Positions 58,992 through 64,000 of a DNA stretch of 64,000 nt are shown in pieces (positions within the stretch are counted from its first letter, which is position 1; each line of letters opens with the position of its first letter). The stretch covers positions 1-64,000 of the forward strand of contig JAUCZK010000012.1 in assembly GCA_030373145.1 (NCBI GenBank), given 5' to 3'. This stretch comes from Cyanobium sp. CZS48M. GTDB lineage: Bacteria; Cyanobacteriota; Cyanobacteriia; PCC-6307; Cyanobiaceae. The translations under genes were made by a program, and so were the position numbers. A model generated the notes under the pieces. That model did not search any database and was not told where the DNA came from. It was given only the letters and a program-made list of their open reading frames with translations.

Positions 58992-60278
58992 TCAGGCGTT
59001 GGGCAGCAGTTTGGCAGCCAGGGGCGCGGCGGTGGCCAGCAGGGGATTGGTGGAATCGTGACCGCCGCCCAGCAGCCGGGCCATCTCCCATTCATCGGTG
59101 GCGTGGCCCATGGGCACCACCTCTTCGGCCAGCTCCATGCGGGCCATGCCGCCGGCCTCCAGGCGCATGCAACCGCCCGATTCCGAGCAGAGGATCACGC
59201 AGAGGGCCTGGCGGCCGGGCGGTTCGCAGATCAGGCGCAGCCCGACGACGCTGCCCGGATGGCTGCTGGGCACTCCCACGGGCACTGGGGTGAGATGGAA
59301 CTGGACGGTGACCCCATCAGTGCGTTCGAATTCGGCGCGGATCTCATCGCCCGGTGCCGCATGGCTCTCCACCCAATGCCAGCCGAGGCGGTCCGCCAGC
59401 CAGGCGGCCAGCAGCAACCCCTGCACCGGATGGGTGCCTTCCACGTCGATGTCGAGCTGCACCACATGGTTGAGGGCATCGCGGCGGCTGGGGGGATCGA
59501 AGACCATGGCCAGCGATTCCCGCCAGGCCCGCTGCCGGAGCCAGTTGAGGTCGTTCACCGGCACACCGCTGGCCACGCGGCTCTCCAGCAGGTCAAGGCA
59601 ACGGCGCGGGGTGCCCATGGCCGTGTCGATCACCAGGCGGCGGCCCGGTTCACCGAGGGCCTCCAGCAGTTCCGGTGCCTCATCGAGCGAACCGTTCCAC
59701 CACACCCAGCAGGGCAGATCATCGGGAACAAGCGGCTGCAGCAACTGCAGACCCTGCTGCAGCGCGCCGAAATCACCACGCAGCACCACCACATCGCCGC
59801 AGGCCGCGGCCGTGCCCTCTCCGGGAAGGGGGCAGTAGGCCGCCACCAGTGTCTCCAGGGGCTGGCCGTGGTTGAGGGTGGGAGCCAGCGTGATCAGCCG
59901 CCGGGGCTGGAAGGCGCTGATCGCCGCGTCGATGTGCTGGCCGCGGAGATCCTCGATCGGATGGTTGCCGCTCTGCTGACCCAGGGCCCAGGCCAGCTTG
60001 GGCGAGAGCGGGGAGATGCTGAGCGGCAGATCACAGGCGGGCACCGCCTCGCGCGCGGCCTCCAGCAATTCTCTGCGCACCACACCGGTGACAGGGCCAT
60101 CCAGTCGACCGGTGCGCACCAGATGCTGCTCCACCCAGGCTGGTTGCCACACCAGCAGGGTGAAGGTGGAAGCCCCGCTGGAGGACTCCAGGTCGTGGCT
60201 CCAGAGCTTGTCGAGGTAGTCGGTGAGTTCCGGTGGAGGAAGGGCCACGGGAGCCTGAAGCGTGAGCTGGGGGGACAT
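58992..60278 (-). CDS. opcA: Glucose-6-phosphate dehydrogenase assembly protein OpcA
   Basis: TLLVWQPAWVEQHLVRTGRLDGPVTGVVRRELLEAAREAVPACDLPLSISP; adjacent to zwf. Confidence 0.92.
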   Translation of the reverse strand: MSPQLTLQAPVALPPPELTDYLDKLWSHDLESSSGASTFTLLVWQPAWVEQHLVRTGRLDGPVTGVVRRELLEAAREAVPACDLPLSISPLSPKLAWALGQQSGNHPIEDLRGQHIDAAISAFQPRRLITLAPTLNHGQPLETLVAAYCPLPGEGTAAACGDVVVLRGDFGALQQGLQLLQPLVPDDLPCWVWWNGSLDEAPELLEALGEPGRRLVIDTAMGTPRRCLDLLESRVASGVPVNDLNWLRQRAWRESLAMVFDPPSRRDALNHVVQLDIDVEGTHPVQGLLLAAWLADRLGWHWVESHAAPGDEIRAEFERTDGVTVQFHLTPVPVGVPSSHPGSVVGLRLICEPPGRQALCVILCSESGGCMRLEAGGMARMELAEEVVPMGHATDEWEMARLLGGGHDSTNPLLATAAPLAAKLLPNA

Positions 60279-60322
60279 GGGCTTGGCTTGTCAGGGGAAG
60301 GGTGCTTGCGGTTCTGCTCGCT

Positions 60323-61846
<1,524 letters not shown>

Positions 61847-61937
61847 GGAGATGCGGCTGATGACAGTGGTCTACCCACGAAAGCGGGGAACACCCAGCAA
61901 AGGGCATGGGCGGTTCCCCTCTGTGCTGATTTCGGCA

Positions 61938-61970
61938 AAAAAAGCCCGCCTTGAAGGCGGGCTGGAGCTG
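61938..61970 (-). terminator. Hairpin terminator downstream of petH
   Basis: AGCCCGCCTT-GA-AGGCGGGCT with A-run on + strand (T-run on - strand). Confidence 0.85.
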
Positions 61971-62020
61971 GATCGAATTCGACTGAGCCAGGTGTGCCTG
62001 TCGGACTCAGAGGATCGAGA

Positions 62021-63184
<1,164 letters not shown>

Positions 63185-63223
63185 TCAAACTCCGGAAAAC
63201 CGGCTTGATCATAGGCATCGCCT

Positions 63224-63246
63224 ACGGTCAGCACTCCCTTGACCGT
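63224..63246. promoter_or_regulatory. Perfect 7-bp inverted repeat in the petH/SRPBCC divergent promoter region
   Basis: ACGGTCA-N9-TGACCGT read directly; 46 bp upstream of the petH start. Confidence 0.4.
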
Positions 63247-63337
63247 GGGCCTTTCCGCACTGACAACCGTCTGATGCGGTTAGGTTTGGGCTGGTCCGGT
63301 TGCACCGGCTTGCTTCGAATCCGACGTTCCCCCTCAC

Positions 63338-63898
63338 TTGGCGCAACTTTCGGTTCTGACAACCCCCTCCTTCCAGAGCCTGCTCAGCAGCCAGGACACC
63401 TGTTCACTGGACACGATCCAGCAGGACATGGAGCGTTTGCCCCAGGGCGCGCGCCGTCTGGCGGTTCAGTTGCGCCTTGAGCTTCCACCCCAGCAGATCT
63501 GGGCGGTGCTCACCGACTACGAAAACCTCAGCCGCTTCATTCCCAACCTCTCCACCTCGCGCCTGCTCTGGCGCCGGGGCAACACCGTGGGGCTGGAGCA
63601 GGTGGGCTGCCAGCAGTTCTGCGGCCTGCGCTTCAGTGCCCGCGTCGAGCTGGAGCTGCGTGAGCACCACGACGATGGCCTGCTCAGCTTCTCCATGCGC
63701 CAGGGCGATTTCCGTCGTTTTGAGGGGGCCTGGCAGGTGAGCGGCGAACCCAGCGGATCACGACTCCTCTACGAACTCACAGTCCAGGGCCGCCAGGGCA
63801 TGCCGATCGGGCTGATTGAGCAGCGCCTGCGCGAAGACCTGGCCGCCAACCTGCGCGCCGTGCAACAGGAAGCGTTGCGCCGCTCGCGGCAGGCCTGA
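63338..63898 (+). CDS. SRPBCC (START/polyketide cyclase-like) family protein
   Basis: LELPPQQIWAVLTDYENLSRFIPNLSTSRLL...YELTVQGRQGMPIGLIEQRLREDLAANLRAVQQEA. Confidence 0.85.
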   Translation: MAQLSVLTTPSFQSLLSSQDTCSLDTIQQDMERLPQGARRLAVQLRLELPPQQIWAVLTDYENLSRFIPNLSTSRLLWRRGNTVGLEQVGCQQFCGLRFSARVELELREHHDDGLLSFSMRQGDFRRFEGAWQVSGEPSGSRLLYELTVQGRQGMPIGLIEQRLREDLAANLRAVQQEALRRSRQA

Positions 63899-64000
63899 GC
63901 AGAATCAAGCAGTCTGTGCTGATTCTGAGCTAACGATTGCTCGCTCCGCGATCTGATCTTGCGAAGCTTTCTAGCTGTTGATCGTGATACCCCCAAGGGG

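Overview
This is a GC-rich chromosomal window from a picocyanobacterium of the Synechococcus/Cyanobium type. The identification rests on petH with a CpcD-like N-terminus, an Hli protein, petH-zwf-opcA-cobB order, sds and crtE, cyanobacterial DUF3318/DUF3386/DUF2811/CGLD27 families, and repeated HIP1 (GCGATCGC) octamers. Most of the window is dense housekeeping or metabolic coding sequence. There is one initiator-type tRNA, three hairpin terminators, and no rRNA, CRISPR array, prophage or IS element that I can support. The observations most worth follow-up are: (1) a coupled CrtQ-like glycosyltransferase and CrtO-like acyltransferase pair at 5.5-7.2 kb, resembling the last steps of staphyloxanthin synthesis; (2) a six-gene minus-strand cluster at 11.1-18.0 kb with a DMT transporter, a double META-domain protein, an aspartic protease with two DTGA motifs in one chain, a double-zinc-ribbon membrane protein, and a CPBP-type protease with a large unassigned N-terminal region; (3) an FeS-BCP-type photolyase that seems to lack most cluster cysteines, coupled to an AhpC/TSA-like gene; (4) a DnaA-box-like repeat cluster at 48.75-48.92 kb; (5) a CbiX-type chelatase with a His/Cys-rich tail; (6) several inverted repeats in divergent promoters. 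All family calls come from reading the translations; no database search was run.
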